From Kribbibacterium absianum (GTDB lineage: Bacteria; Actinomycetota; Coriobacteriia; Coriobacteriales; Atopobiaceae): 64,000 nucleotides of DNA. Below are positions 24,044 to 31,830 of the stretch, one piece after another; position 1 is the first letter of the stretch; each line of letters begins with the position of its first letter. The notes beneath the pieces were generated by a model. The model saw only the letters and a program-made list of their open reading frames with translations, was not told the origin of the DNA and ran no database searches. The stretch covers positions 62,001 through 126,000 of the forward strand of contig NZ_JASJEX010000005.1 of assembly GCF_030067705.1 (NCBI RefSeq), given 5' to 3'. The translations under genes and the position numbers were made by a program.

Positions 24044-25672
24044 CTAGAGGATCCCGAGGCCGCCCAGCACGATGGCGGCCGCGCAGAGCACCAGGATCGC
24101 CCTCGTCGCCGAAAGCTTCCGGTGCGCGATCAGGTGCCAGGTCACAAGCACCGCAAGCATCGGCAAAAGCTGCGGGAAGATCGAGTCCAAGAGGGTCTGC
24201 AGCGCGGTCGTGCCATCGCCGGACGGGATAACGAGCGGCGTCGTCACGTCCACGTTGGTCGCCGCGAGCGCACCCACCACCATGATGCCGAGCACGTTGA
24301 GCGCGCCCGTGACCCGCTTGACCCCTTCTCCCAAAACCGCGTCCATCGCACCCGCGCCAAGCCGGTGACCGGCCATGAAGCAGACATAGCTCACCGCCAC
24401 GCCAAAGGTCATGTAGCTGAGGATGTAGAACACAGGGCCGAGCACGCTGCCGCCCGCTGCGAGGCCCATGCCAATGGACAGCAGCGTCGGCACCACGACC
24501 CCCTGGACGATCGTGTCGCCGATGCCAGCCAACGGGCCCATGAGCGCCGTCTTCACCGTGACGGGCAGGTCATCGGGCACATCGGCGCCCAGAGCCTTCT
24601 CCTCCTCGAGCGACACCGCGATGCCGTTCACCACCGAGCCGATCTGCGGTTCCGTGTTGTAGAAGATGGCATGGCGCCTGAGCAGGGCTCTCGCCCCTTC
24701 CGGATCATCGGCGTAATAGCGGTGCGCGAGCGGCTCCATCGAGAAGCAGAAGCCGCAGGCCTCGAGCTTCTCGAAGGACATCGAGGCCAGGCCGAAGAAC
24801 GCCCACCGCAACCAGAGGCGCACCAGCTCCCGATGGGTGAGACGGCTGTCGGCGCCCCTCTCGGAAGGGCTCGGTGGCGGAGTGTCCGGGCCAGCCAGAC
24901 CGGCCAGGTCCCCGCAACCGCTTGCGACGTACATGAGGTACGCCACCACCGCCGCGACGAGGACGACCGCGAGCATCGGAAGGTCGAGGTATGCCGCCAA
25001 CACGAACCCGCCGAAGAAGAACACCAGCTCCGGCGGCTTCTGAAGAACCACGCTCATGAGGATCGCAATGCCGAGCGCCGGCAAGAGGCCGCCGATGACC
25101 GCAATGATGTGCAACGCCACGTCCGGCACCGCCGCGAGCAGCGCGTCCAGCACCCCTTGGCCCAGGCACACCAACGCCGCAATGGGGACGGCGCGCAGCG
25201 CACAGCTTGTGAGCTGCGGAATCACAAGATGCCAGAGCGTCAGGCCGCGATAGTCGAGACGTTCGACAGCGTCCTCGAAACGGTTGTTGAAGAACGAGTA
25301 GGCGGCCATCTTGGCGTTGTAGATAAGAAGACCGAGGGTCTGGCCGATGAGCACCGAGAGCGTGACGGCCACGGCCGGGTCCGCGTCGGTAGCAAGCGCG
25401 AGGCCGATGCCGCCGTAGCTGGCGTACACGACGTCCGCGTTGGTGGCGCCGCCGCTGTTCATGTTGGCGATGAAGACCGCCTGCACCGCGACGCCGCAGA
25501 GAACGCCGGCGGCCACGTCGCCGAAGAGCAGCCCAAGCAAGAGGCCGGCGACCAGCGGACGGCCCACCGTGTAGAAACTGCCTGTGATGCCGAAGAGCCA
25601 CGGGCTCTCGCCGGAGCCGAGGTAGCAGAGCAGGCCGCACACGAGCGATTGCAGCAACAAGACGGCGTCCAT
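24044..25672 (-). CDS. Mannose-class PTS permease, fused IIC and IID domains
   Basis: The 542-residue protein joins two normally separate subunits. Residues 1-255 are a IIC domain (EII-Sor type) with many membrane helices and AVFIANMNSGGATNADVVYASYGG. After a proline-rich linker (PDTPPPSPSERG), residues 275-542 are a IID domain with SFEKLEACGFCFSMEPL, GPLAGIGDTIVQG and a C-terminal helix. Together they would form the membrane channel for a hexose or amino sugar. No IIA or IIB gene is adjacent, so phosphoryl donors must be encoded elsewhere. The start is ATG 25672 with AAGGAG five bases upstream. The upstream region carries LacI-type palindromes. Confidence 0.9.
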   Translation of the reverse strand: MDAVLLLQSLVCGLLCYLGSGESPWLFGITGSFYTVGRPLVAGLLLGLLFGDVAAGVLCGVAVQAVFIANMNSGGATNADVVYASYGGIGLALATDADPAVAVTLSVLIGQTLGLLIYNAKMAAYSFFNNRFEDAVERLDYRGLTLWHLVIPQLTSCALRAVPIAALVCLGQGVLDALLAAVPDVALHIIAVIGGLLPALGIAILMSVVLQKPPELVFFFGGFVLAAYLDLPMLAVVLVAAVVAYLMYVASGCGDLAGLAGPDTPPPSPSERGADSRLTHRELVRLWLRWAFFGLASMSFEKLEACGFCFSMEPLAHRYYADDPEGARALLRRHAIFYNTEPQIGSVVNGIAVSLEEEKALGADVPDDLPVTVKTALMGPLAGIGDTIVQGVVVPTLLSIGMGLAAGGSVLGPVFYILSYMTFGVAVSYVCFMAGHRLGAGAMDAVLGEGVKRVTGALNVLGIMVVGALAATNVDVTTPLVIPSGDGTTALQTLLDSIFPQLLPMLAVLVTWHLIAHRKLSATRAILVLCAAAIVLGGLGIL

Positions 25673-25764
25673 GGGGGCTCCTTGGCTCGTGCGGGCATGA
25701 CGCCTTCAGTATCGTCGGACCCGGCGAGAGGAACGAAGGGGTCCTCCGAGCGGCCCGCAGGTTC

Positions 25765-25860
25765 GGGACAAAGGTGCCGGAGCCGTGCGTCCCACTCGGC
25801 GGACGGACGCGTCCGGCACCACTGTCCCATCTGGGACGAACGTGCCGGAGATGTCGTCCC
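25765..25860. repeat. R1 repeats, three copies, one decayed
   Basis: Units at 25765 and 25833 flank a degenerate one near 25800-25827. They lie in the 435-bp gap between the MerR and PTS genes. Confidence 0.85.
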
Positions 25861-25872
25861 GCCCGTGCTTGC

Positions 25873-26035
25873 GGGGAAACGTTTCCCCACAACGATTTGC
25901 GGGCAAACGTTTCCCCACAAGCTCTGGCTCCAAGAAAACCGCAGGTAAGCGGCGGACACCGCGGTCGGATGCCGCCGTTTCCGCGCAAATCGCCCCACGC
26001 GTTTGCGGAGAAACGCTTCCGCGCAAACGCCGGAC
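25873..26035. promoter_or_regulatory. Palindromes with AAACGTTT centres before the PTS gene
   Basis: A perfect 16-bp palindrome GGGGAAACGTTTCCCC lies at 25873-25888. A copy with one mismatch lies 28 bp further (25901-25916), both inside a longer shared unit (TTGCGGG...CCCCACAA). A third variant near 26001-26028 has GTTTGCG/CGCAAAC arms. The first two resemble LacI-family operators. The third, plus a direct repeat of CGCCGGACCCCAGA, suggests a second intergenic repeat family instead. They lie 200-350 bp upstream of the PTS start. Confidence 0.55.
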
Positions 26036-26069
26036 CCCAGACGCAAACGCCGGACCCCAGAGAATCGCT

Positions 26070-26098
26070 GGGACATACGTGCCGGAGCCGTTTGTCCC
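26070..26098 (+). repeat. R1 repeat, single copy
   Basis: One unit with core GTGCCGGAGCC, ending nine bases from the stop of the minus-strand MerR gene. Confidence 0.9.
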
Positions 26099-26107
26099 GC
26101 CTCGGGG

Positions 26108-26515
26108 TCACTCCTCCGGCGCCACGTTGCTGAAGTAGGCGCGGCGCCCGGCGCGCACATCGTCATAAAAGGCCTGCTTGGAGTCGATGTAATCGATGGA
26201 CCCTTGCACCTCCTCGAGCTTCTCGACCAGCTCGCCGCGCAGCTTTGCCAGCATCGCCTGCCGTTCGGGAATGGTTCCCTCCCCTCCCAGACACAGCTCC
26301 AGGTACTCCCGCATCTGCGCCACGCCCATACCGCACTGGCGCAGGCACACGAGACCGCGAACCCACCCGACGTCCCGCTCGTCAAAGACGCGACGGTTCG
26401 CTCCGTCACGCTTGACGTTGGGCACGAGCCCCTCTCGGCAGTAGAACTTCAGCGTCTCATAGGAGAGGCCCGTCGCCTGGCAGGCCTCCTTCATCGTGAA
26501 AAGACGGCTCTCCAC
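26108..26515 (-). CDS. MerR-family transcriptional regulator
   Basis: The 135-residue regulator has the MerR helix-turn-helix and wing (FTMKEACQATGLSYETLKFYCREGLVPNVKRDGANRRVFDERDV), then a long dimerisation helix (LAKLRGELVEKLEEVQGSIDYIDSKQAFYDD). No cysteine pattern for metal binding is seen. GTG 26515 is the chosen start, eight bases after GAGGAGG; the long upstream frame is a shadow of the divergent gene. It is divergent from an aldo/keto reductase gene across a 78-bp gap that holds a MerR-type promoter, so it probably controls that gene. Aldo/keto reductase-linked MerR proteins often respond to reactive aldehydes. Confidence 0.88.
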   Translation of the reverse strand: MESRLFTMKEACQATGLSYETLKFYCREGLVPNVKRDGANRRVFDERDVGWVRGLVCLRQCGMGVAQMREYLELCLGGEGTIPERQAMLAKLRGELVEKLEEVQGSIDYIDSKQAFYDDVRAGRRAYFSNVAPEE

Positions 26516-26532
26516 AGAAGTGCCCTCCTCGC

Positions 26533-26563
26533 TTGACCGGTAGCCACTACCGCATGGTAGACC
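26533..26563 (+). promoter_or_regulatory. MerR-type promoter with dyad, upstream of the reductase
   Basis: TTGACC (26533-26538) and TAGACC (26558-26563) are 19 bp apart, the long spacer typical of MerR activation. The spacer carries the inverted repeat GGTAG-CCA-CTACC (26539-26551). Confidence 0.6.
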
Positions 26564-26593
26564 AAAGCCAGACCCTTCGAGAAAGGACACAGC

Positions 26594-27481
26594 ATGGAGT
26601 ACCAGCAGCTCAGCAACGGCGTTCAGATCCCGGTGCTCGGCTACGGCGTCTACCAGATCCCCCAGGAGGACACCGCGCGGTGCGTGACGGACGCACTGGC
26701 CTGCGGCTACCGTCTCATCGACACCGCCCAGAGCTACTTCAACGAGGAGCAGGTGGGCGACGGCATCAAGGCGTCCGGCGTGCCACGCGACGAGATCTTC
26801 CTCACGACCAAAGTGTGGATCGAGCACTACGGCCACGGCCCCACGCGTCGCTCGGTAGAGGAATCGCTGCGCAAGCTGCGAACCAACTACCTCGACCTGG
26901 TGCTGCTGCACCAGGACTTCTCGGACGTGTACGGCGCATGGCAGGACCTCGAGGACCTGCTCGCCGAAGGCACCGTGCGCGCCATCGGCGTCTCCAACTT
27001 CATGCCGGACCGGCTCGTGGACCTCTGCAGCTTCGCGAACGTGCGCCCGATGGTGAACCAGATCGAGACGCACCCGCTTTACCAGCGGGACGAGGACCGC
27101 GTGTGGATGGCCAAGTACGGCATTGCCCACGAGGCCTGGGCTCCCTTTGGCGAGGTTCGCGGCGGCCTGTTCACGAACCCCGTGCTCGAGGAGATCGGCC
27201 CGCAACACGGAAAGAGCCCCGCGCAGGTGATCCTGCGGTGGGATATCCAACGCGGCACCATCGCCCTGCCCAAGTCCGTGCGCCGCGAACGCATGGAGCA
27301 GAACGCCGACGTCTTCGACTTCGAGCTGTCCGAGCAGGACATGGCGAGAATCGCCGACCTTGACACCAAGACGAGCAGCTTCTTCAGTTTCCGCGACCCG
27401 GCGATGGTGGAGTGGTTCGCGCACATGGTGGAGGAGCGCAAGGCCGGCAGCGTGGCAGCGAACGAGAAGAAGGCGTGGTAA
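26594..27481 (+). CDS. Aldo/keto reductase
   Basis: The 295-residue NADPH-dependent reductase keeps the catalytic tetrad: aspartate in LIDTAQSY, tyrosine in the same block, lysine in LTTKVW and histidine in VLLHQDF. The cofactor loop reads LPKSVRRERMEQNADVFDF. It is a typical TIM-barrel enzyme that reduces aldehydes or ketones in the cytoplasm. The start ATG 26594 follows AAAGGA. The C-terminus has an extra 30 residues (MVEWFAHMVEERKAGS). It is controlled by the divergent MerR protein by inference. R1 units follow three bases after the stop. Confidence 0.93.
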   Translation: MEYQQLSNGVQIPVLGYGVYQIPQEDTARCVTDALACGYRLIDTAQSYFNEEQVGDGIKASGVPRDEIFLTTKVWIEHYGHGPTRRSVEESLRKLRTNYLDLVLLHQDFSDVYGAWQDLEDLLAEGTVRAIGVSNFMPDRLVDLCSFANVRPMVNQIETHPLYQRDEDRVWMAKYGIAHEAWAPFGEVRGGLFTNPVLEEIGPQHGKSPAQVILRWDIQRGTIALPKSVRRERMEQNADVFDFELSEQDMARIADLDTKTSSFFSFRDPAMVEWFAHMVEERKAGSVAANEKKAW

Positions 27482-27484
27482 GCG

Positions 27485-27582
27485 CGGACGCTGGTGTCCG
27501 GCACGTGCGTCCTAGCGATCGGGACGCTGGTGTCCGGCACCGCTGTCCCAGCTGGGACGAAAGTGTCGGAGCCGTGCGTCCC
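27485..27582. repeat. R1 repeats, three copies
   Basis: Units near 27485 (ends slightly decayed), 27521 and 27554. The first begins three bases after the reductase stop. Confidence 0.88.
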
Positions 27583-27620
27583 GCCCCGACGGTGCCCAGA
27601 TTGCATGTCTGAGTCCGACT

Positions 27621-27715
27621 CAGATTGCAACTCTGAAGGGACACGGCACCTAAAACGCCATCTGAACGTTCGAGCTGGCGTTTTGGGTGCTTCTCGCGCT
27701 CAGAGTTGCAATCTG
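27621..27715. terminator. Nested inverted repeat acting as bidirectional terminator
   Basis: Outer arms CAGATTGCAACTCTGA (27621-27636) and its perfect complement (27700-27715) enclose inner arms around AAAACGCCA and TGGCGTTTT. The inner stem has an A run on one side and a T run on the other, so it can terminate both ways. It lies between the converging reductase and GntR genes. A partial copy of the outer arm (AGATTGCATGTCTGA) lies just before, near 27599. Confidence 0.75.
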
Positions 27716-27728
27716 GACGGGCACCGCC

Positions 27729-28460
27729 CTACACGCGCCGCCGCACGCGGTCGCCATTCGGCCCCAGATGGATGTCCAGCCAGGACGTCGCACCGGGAAG
27801 CAACGCGAGCGACGCCTCGAACGGGCGGCTGTCCTTGTCATAGGTGGTGTTGAGCACCCGCAGCGCCGGCGACCCGGGGGACGCGCCCAGCAGCCCCGCC
27901 TCACGCTCGTCCAGCGTCGCTGGAGAGACACGCTGGTGCGACGACACTGCCTCACGGCCGGCCTTCTCGGCCAACACGCGGTAGAGCGAACCGGCCAGCT
28001 CCTCGGCGTTCAGGTCGTCACACACGGCTACCGGCACGTACGCCAGCTCCAGCGACACCGGCTGGTCGCCGCGCGACCGCAGCCGCTGAATCTCCCAGGC
28101 CTCGGCGCCGTGCTCCAACTCCAGCCAATCGCATATGACGCGCGGCGCGGTCACACGACGCAACCGCAGCACGCGGGCCACCACCGGCGCACCGGGGACC
28201 TCTGCCATCTCTGTGGTTGAGAAGGCCGGCAGCGACCACGGCCCCTTCTCGGCGTGCGGCCGATAAAACGTGCCGCGCCCGCGCACGGACTCCACAACGC
28301 CCTTCTCGCGCAGCGCCGCAAGCGCCCGGCGCACGGTGGCTCGAGAAACGCCCAGCTCACAGGCCAATTCCCGCTCCCGTGGCAGTGGCTCGTCCTGCGC
28401 CAGTTTGGCGCCCCTTCGCTCGATCTCTGCCGCCACGGCCTCCCAGCGCTTCTCGGCCAT
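27729..28460 (-). CDS. GntR/HutC-family regulator with UTRA effector domain
   Basis: The 243-residue repressor has a GntR winged helix (ELACELGVSRATVRRALAALREKGVVESVRGRGTFY) and a UTRA ligand domain with LELAYVPVAVCDDL and a late NTTYDKDSRPFE. HutC-group proteins usually bind sugar phosphates. The start ATG 28460 lies five bases after GAGGAGG. It is divergent from the epimerase/glycyl-radical operon, and a 15-bp palindrome lies between them, so it should repress that operon and itself. The effector is unknown; an amino sugar phosphate would fit the NanE-like neighbour. Confidence 0.92.
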   Translation of the reverse strand: MAEKRWEAVAAEIERRGAKLAQDEPLPRERELACELGVSRATVRRALAALREKGVVESVRGRGTFYRPHAEKGPWSLPAFSTTEMAEVPGAPVVARVLRLRRVTAPRVICDWLELEHGAEAWEIQRLRSRGDQPVSLELAYVPVAVCDDLNAEELAGSLYRVLAEKAGREAVSSHQRVSPATLDEREAGLLGASPGSPALRVLNTTYDKDSRPFEASLALLPGATSWLDIHLGPNGDRVRRRV

Positions 28461-28476
28461 GTCGCCCTCCTCGAAC

Positions 28477-28491
28477 CAGGTACGGTACCTG
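28477..28491. promoter_or_regulatory. Probable GntR operator
   Basis: CAGGTACGGTACCTG is a perfect palindrome around a central G. It sits 17 bp before the GntR start and upstream of the divergent epimerase operon. Confidence 0.7.
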
Positions 28492-28577
28492 TGGTCATTG
28501 TTTCACAGACACAGCGGCGCCGGGCTCCGCGCCCCATAACCTCTAGGTCAACGGAAACCCAGCTCAAAGGAGCAATC

Positions 28578-29327
28578 GTGACCACCAAGGAACTGCTCGA
28601 CTCACTCAAAGGCGGCCTCATCGTCAGCTGCCAGGTCCAGCCGGACGACCCCATCTACACCGAGGACATGGTGGTGAAGATGGCCGAGGCCGCCCAGTGG
28701 GCCGGCGCCGTGGGCATCCGCGCCGAGTCGCCGCACCAGATTGCCCAGATCAAGGCCGCGGTGGACCTCCCCGTGATCGGCCTCTGGAAGGTCTGGCACG
28801 ACGACACCGACGTCTTCATCACCCCCACGATGGAGGCCGTGGAGGCGATCATCGAGGCTGGTGCGGACATCGTCGCCATCGACTGCACCGCCCAGCGCAC
28901 GCACGAGGGAACGGTGGCCTGGGACCTGCTCGACCAGGTCAAGGAGAAGCACCCGGACGTGCCGGTGTTCGCCGACGTGTCCAACCTCGAGGAGGCGCGC
29001 CACGCGGCCGAGCACGGCGCCGACATCGTCGCGCCGACGCTCTACGGCTACACCGCCGAGACCGCGAACATCGATGGGCCGGACTTCCGCATGTTCGCCG
29101 CGATGTGCCGCGAGCTATCCGGGCGCTGCTCCGTGATGATGGAGGGGCACATCTACACGCCCGAGGACGCGATGAAGTGCCTGTTCCTCGGTGCGGACGC
29201 CGTCATCGTGGGCTCCGCGATCACCCGCCCGCACCTCACCGCCAAGCGCTTCGTCGACCTGATGGGCGGTTACCAGGACGACTGGCGCGCCGCCGAGAAG
29301 GCCCACCACAACGGCCATCAAAACTAG
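28578..29327 (+). CDS. nanE: NanE-like N-acetylmannosamine-6-phosphate 2-epimerase
   Basis: The 249-residue TIM-barrel protein shows the NanE pattern: GGLIVSCQV near the start, AVGIRAESPHQIAQI, the DVFITPT loop, VAIDCTAQRTHEG, EGHIYTPEDAMKCLFLGADAVIVGSAITRP. NanE converts N-acetylmannosamine 6-phosphate to N-acetylglucosamine 6-phosphate. The lysine segment reads GLWKVWHDD rather than the common IIKRDY, so substrate may differ. GTG 28578 lies five bases after AAAGGAG. No sialate lyase or kinase is nearby. The next gene is a glycyl radical enzyme, so the pair may serve another sugar phosphate route. Confidence 0.8.
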   Translation: MTTKELLDSLKGGLIVSCQVQPDDPIYTEDMVVKMAEAAQWAGAVGIRAESPHQIAQIKAAVDLPVIGLWKVWHDDTDVFITPTMEAVEAIIEAGADIVAIDCTAQRTHEGTVAWDLLDQVKEKHPDVPVFADVSNLEEARHAAEHGADIVAPTLYGYTAETANIDGPDFRMFAAMCRELSGRCSVMMEGHIYTPEDAMKCLFLGADAVIVGSAITRPHLTAKRFVDLMGGYQDDWRAAEKAHHNGHQN

Positions 29328-29337
29328 AACGTGCAGC

Positions 29338-29395
29338 GAGGGACAGTCCCCGAATGCACATCGATCATGAAACGTAAATTTAGGGACTGTCCCTC
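29338..29395. repeat. R2 inverted repeat (GGGACAGTCCC type) inside the operon
   Basis: Perfect 13-base arms GAGGGACAGTCCC (29338-29350) and GGGACTGTCCCTC (29383-29395) flank an AT-rich 32-base loop. It sits between the epimerase and glycyl radical genes, close to the latter's ribosome binding site. A half copy occurs at 53726. Confidence 0.85.
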
Positions 29396-29417
29396 ATTAC
29401 ACATCAAAGGAGCATCC

Positions 29418-31751
29418 ATGAGCGCCACCAGGAGTGCCGTTGAGGGCACCCAGAACGTCGAAGTCTCCCAGCCCATCCCGTGCGAGAAGACCCCGGCCGA
29501 ACAACTCGCGATCATGGAGGAGTACACCCGCGTGCACCGCGAGCACACGGAGGCCGGCAGCCCGCGCGCCATCCGCGAGGCCGCTTGCCTGGACGTGCTC
29601 TTCCCAACGATGTTCCGCCACATCCAGCAGGACGACCTCATCGCCGGGCGCCTGGACTTCCTGCCCATCGGCTTTGGCTCCGTGACCTCGGTGGGCGGCG
29701 TCGGCCACTACTGCGTGTTCCACAAGCTCCGCGCGTTCCAGGAGACGCTCGCGGACCCTGCCGAGAAAGCCCGCGTCGACGCCCTCTACGACTACTGGGT
29801 GAACCAGGACACCAAGGCCCTCTACTGCGAGCAGGCCCTCGACGAGGACAAGCTCGGAGGCCCCAAGCTCGGCCGTTTCATCGACGCCGCCTATCCGGCC
29901 ATGGCGACGGCGCGGCTCAGCGGCATGATGCTCGACTACGGCAAGCTCCTGGACCTCGGTGTGGACGGGCTCGCGGCGCTCATCGAGCAGAAGCGCCGGG
30001 ACGCCCCCGCCGACGCCGGCGCCGCGTTCTTTGACGGCGCGACATCCGTCATGGGAACCTTTGGCCGCGTGATCGAGCGCCAGGTGCAGTTGGTGGAGGA
30101 CGAGATCCCAGCAGCCGCAGGCCAGCGCCTCGACGACCTGCTGATGATGCGCGAGGACCTGCTCGCCATCCGCCACGAGCCGCCGACGACGTTCCACCAG
30201 GCGCTCCAGCTCTTCTGGCTGTGGGCCCTCTGCGCCGGCTGCATCAACTATGGGCGGCTCGACGTGCTGCTCGGCACGTACCTCGTCAACGACCTTGAGA
30301 ACGCCACGCTGACCCACGACGAGGCCTACCGCATCCTCAAGAGCCTCTGGACGCTGATCGAGAACCGCCGCACGACGGTGAACGGCCGCATCATCGTCGG
30401 CGGCCAAGGGCGCCCGGACCCCGAGACGGCCGACGAGTTCTGCCGTCTCGCGCTCGAGGTCTGCCATGACTGCCGGTACGTGGAGCCGCAGTTCACGCTG
30501 CGCCTCGACAGCACGACGCCCGAGAACATCATGCAGGCGGCCTACCGCTGCCTCGCCGCCGGCGCCACCTACCCGACGCTCTACAACGACGACGTCGAGG
30601 TCCCGGCCGTGATGTCCGCGATGCGCCTGCCGCAGCAGCTGGCCGAGCAGTACGTGCCGTTCGGCTGCACGGAGTTCGTGATCGCCGGCAAGTCCGTGGG
30701 CACCCCCAACACGCTGATCAACGTCCTCAAGCTGCTGCAAATGACGCTCAACGAGGGTGTGGACCCGGACGACGGGCTGCAGAAGTGCCAGGGCCTGGAG
30801 CTGCCGCCCTGCGAGGAGTTCGAGACCTTCGACCACCTCATGGCCGCCTACCGTGCCGTGCTCGACCACTACCTCGACCTGCTGATGGATGCCCAGGCGC
30901 TCTCCTACGGCGTGATGAACGACCAGGTCTCGTTCCTCTTCACGTCGGTGCTCATGGACGACTGCCTCGGCCGCGGGCGCGCGCTGCTCGACGGCGGCGT
31001 CGAGATCCTTGGTGGCACCAACGAGGTGTACGGGCACGTGAACGCGGGCGACGCGCTCGAGGCCATTCGCGAGCTGGTGTACGAGGAGGGGCGCTACTCG
31101 CTGCGACAGCTGGTGGACGCGGCGAACGCCGATTTCATCGGCACGTTTGACGGCGTCGACGGCGAGACCATCCGACGCGACCTCTGGAACTGCGACAAGT
31201 ACGGCAACGACATCGCGCGCGTGGACGACCTCGTGAACGAGGTCTACTGCTACACGGCGGCCGGCTCGCGCGACCGGGGCATCGAGCGAGGGCTCGGCTA
31301 CTTCCTCGTCGTGGTATCCAACAACCAGACCAACACGGACTGGGGACATCGCACGGCAGCGAGCTTGGACGGGCGCCACGCGGGCGTGTACCTCAACCCG
31401 GCCAACAACCCGCAGGGCGGCGCGGCGCGCCGGGGGCCGACCGCGATGCTCGCGAGCCTCGCGAAGATCGACTCGACGCTCCACGCAGGGTCCGTGCAGA
31501 ACGTGAAGTTCACGCGGTCGCTCTTCAATCACCATCCCGAGAAGGTCCGCGCGCTCTGCGACACGTACTTCAAGCTCGGCGGCTGCCAGCTGATGGTGAC
31601 GTGTGTGGACCCGGGCGAGCTGGAGCACGCGCAGCGACACCCGGAGGACCACCCGGACCTCATCGTGCGCGTGGCGGGCTACAGCGCGCGGTTCGTGGAC
31701 CTGCCCCGCGACGTGCAGGACGAGGTCATCTCGCGCGCCCTTTGGGGATAA
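29418..31751 (+). CDS. Glycyl radical enzyme of unassigned function (PFL-like family)
   Basis: The 777-residue protein has both hallmarks of the family. The thiyl cysteine lies in FGCTEFVIAGKS near residue 416, and the glycyl radical loop RVAGYSARFVDL lies near residue 754, 24 residues from the end. The GCxE pattern places it with dehydratase or lyase members (glycerol, propanediol, choline, hydroxyproline, isethionate types) and not with pyruvate formate-lyase, which has adjacent cysteines. Threonine at x is less usual. No radical-SAM activating enzyme is encoded in the window, although one is normally adjacent. The start ATG 29418 follows AAAGGAG. It shares an operon with the NanE-like epimerase, under a GntR regulator. 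The substrate is unknown. Confidence 0.9.
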   Translation: MSATRSAVEGTQNVEVSQPIPCEKTPAEQLAIMEEYTRVHREHTEAGSPRAIREAACLDVLFPTMFRHIQQDDLIAGRLDFLPIGFGSVTSVGGVGHYCVFHKLRAFQETLADPAEKARVDALYDYWVNQDTKALYCEQALDEDKLGGPKLGRFIDAAYPAMATARLSGMMLDYGKLLDLGVDGLAALIEQKRRDAPADAGAAFFDGATSVMGTFGRVIERQVQLVEDEIPAAAGQRLDDLLMMREDLLAIRHEPPTTFHQALQLFWLWALCAGCINYGRLDVLLGTYLVNDLENATLTHDEAYRILKSLWTLIENRRTTVNGRIIVGGQGRPDPETADEFCRLALEVCHDCRYVEPQFTLRLDSTTPENIMQAAYRCLAAGATYPTLYNDDVEVPAVMSAMRLPQQLAEQYVPFGCTEFVIAGKSVGTPNTLINVLKLLQMTLNEGVDPDDGLQKCQGLELPPCEEFETFDHLMAAYRAVLDHYLDLLMDAQALSYGVMNDQVSFLFTSVLMDDCLGRGRALLDGGVEILGGTNEVYGHVNAGDALEAIRELVYEEGRYSLRQLVDAANADFIGTFDGVDGETIRRDLWNCDKYGNDIARVDDLVNEVYCYTAAGSRDRGIERGLGYFLVVVSNNQTNTDWGHRTAASLDGRHAGVYLNPANNPQGGAARRGPTAMLASLAKIDSTLHAGSVQNVKFTRSLFNHHPEKVRALCDTYFKLGGCQLMVTCVDPGELEHAQRHPEDHPDLIVRVAGYSARFVDLPRDVQDEVISRALWG

Positions 31752-31771
31752 CGTCCGTCCCCCAGCTATCG

Positions 31772-31828
31772 CCCGACGGGTTCTGACTCATTGAAAGCTA
31801 TCGATGAGTTAGAACCCGTCGGGTTTTG
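31772..31828 (+). terminator. Strong rho-independent terminator after the glycyl radical gene
   Basis: Arms of 20 bases beginning CCCGACGGGTTCT and ending in its complement (one mismatch) are followed by TTTT. It separates the operon from the converging HAD gene, whose stop lies three bases further. Confidence 0.92.
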
Positions 31829-31830
31829 CC

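Noticed and set aside
31772-31828. A possible attenuator for the HAD gene
   Set aside because: It lies after the stop of both genes; only the plus strand has the T tract, so it is the terminator of the glycyl radical operon.
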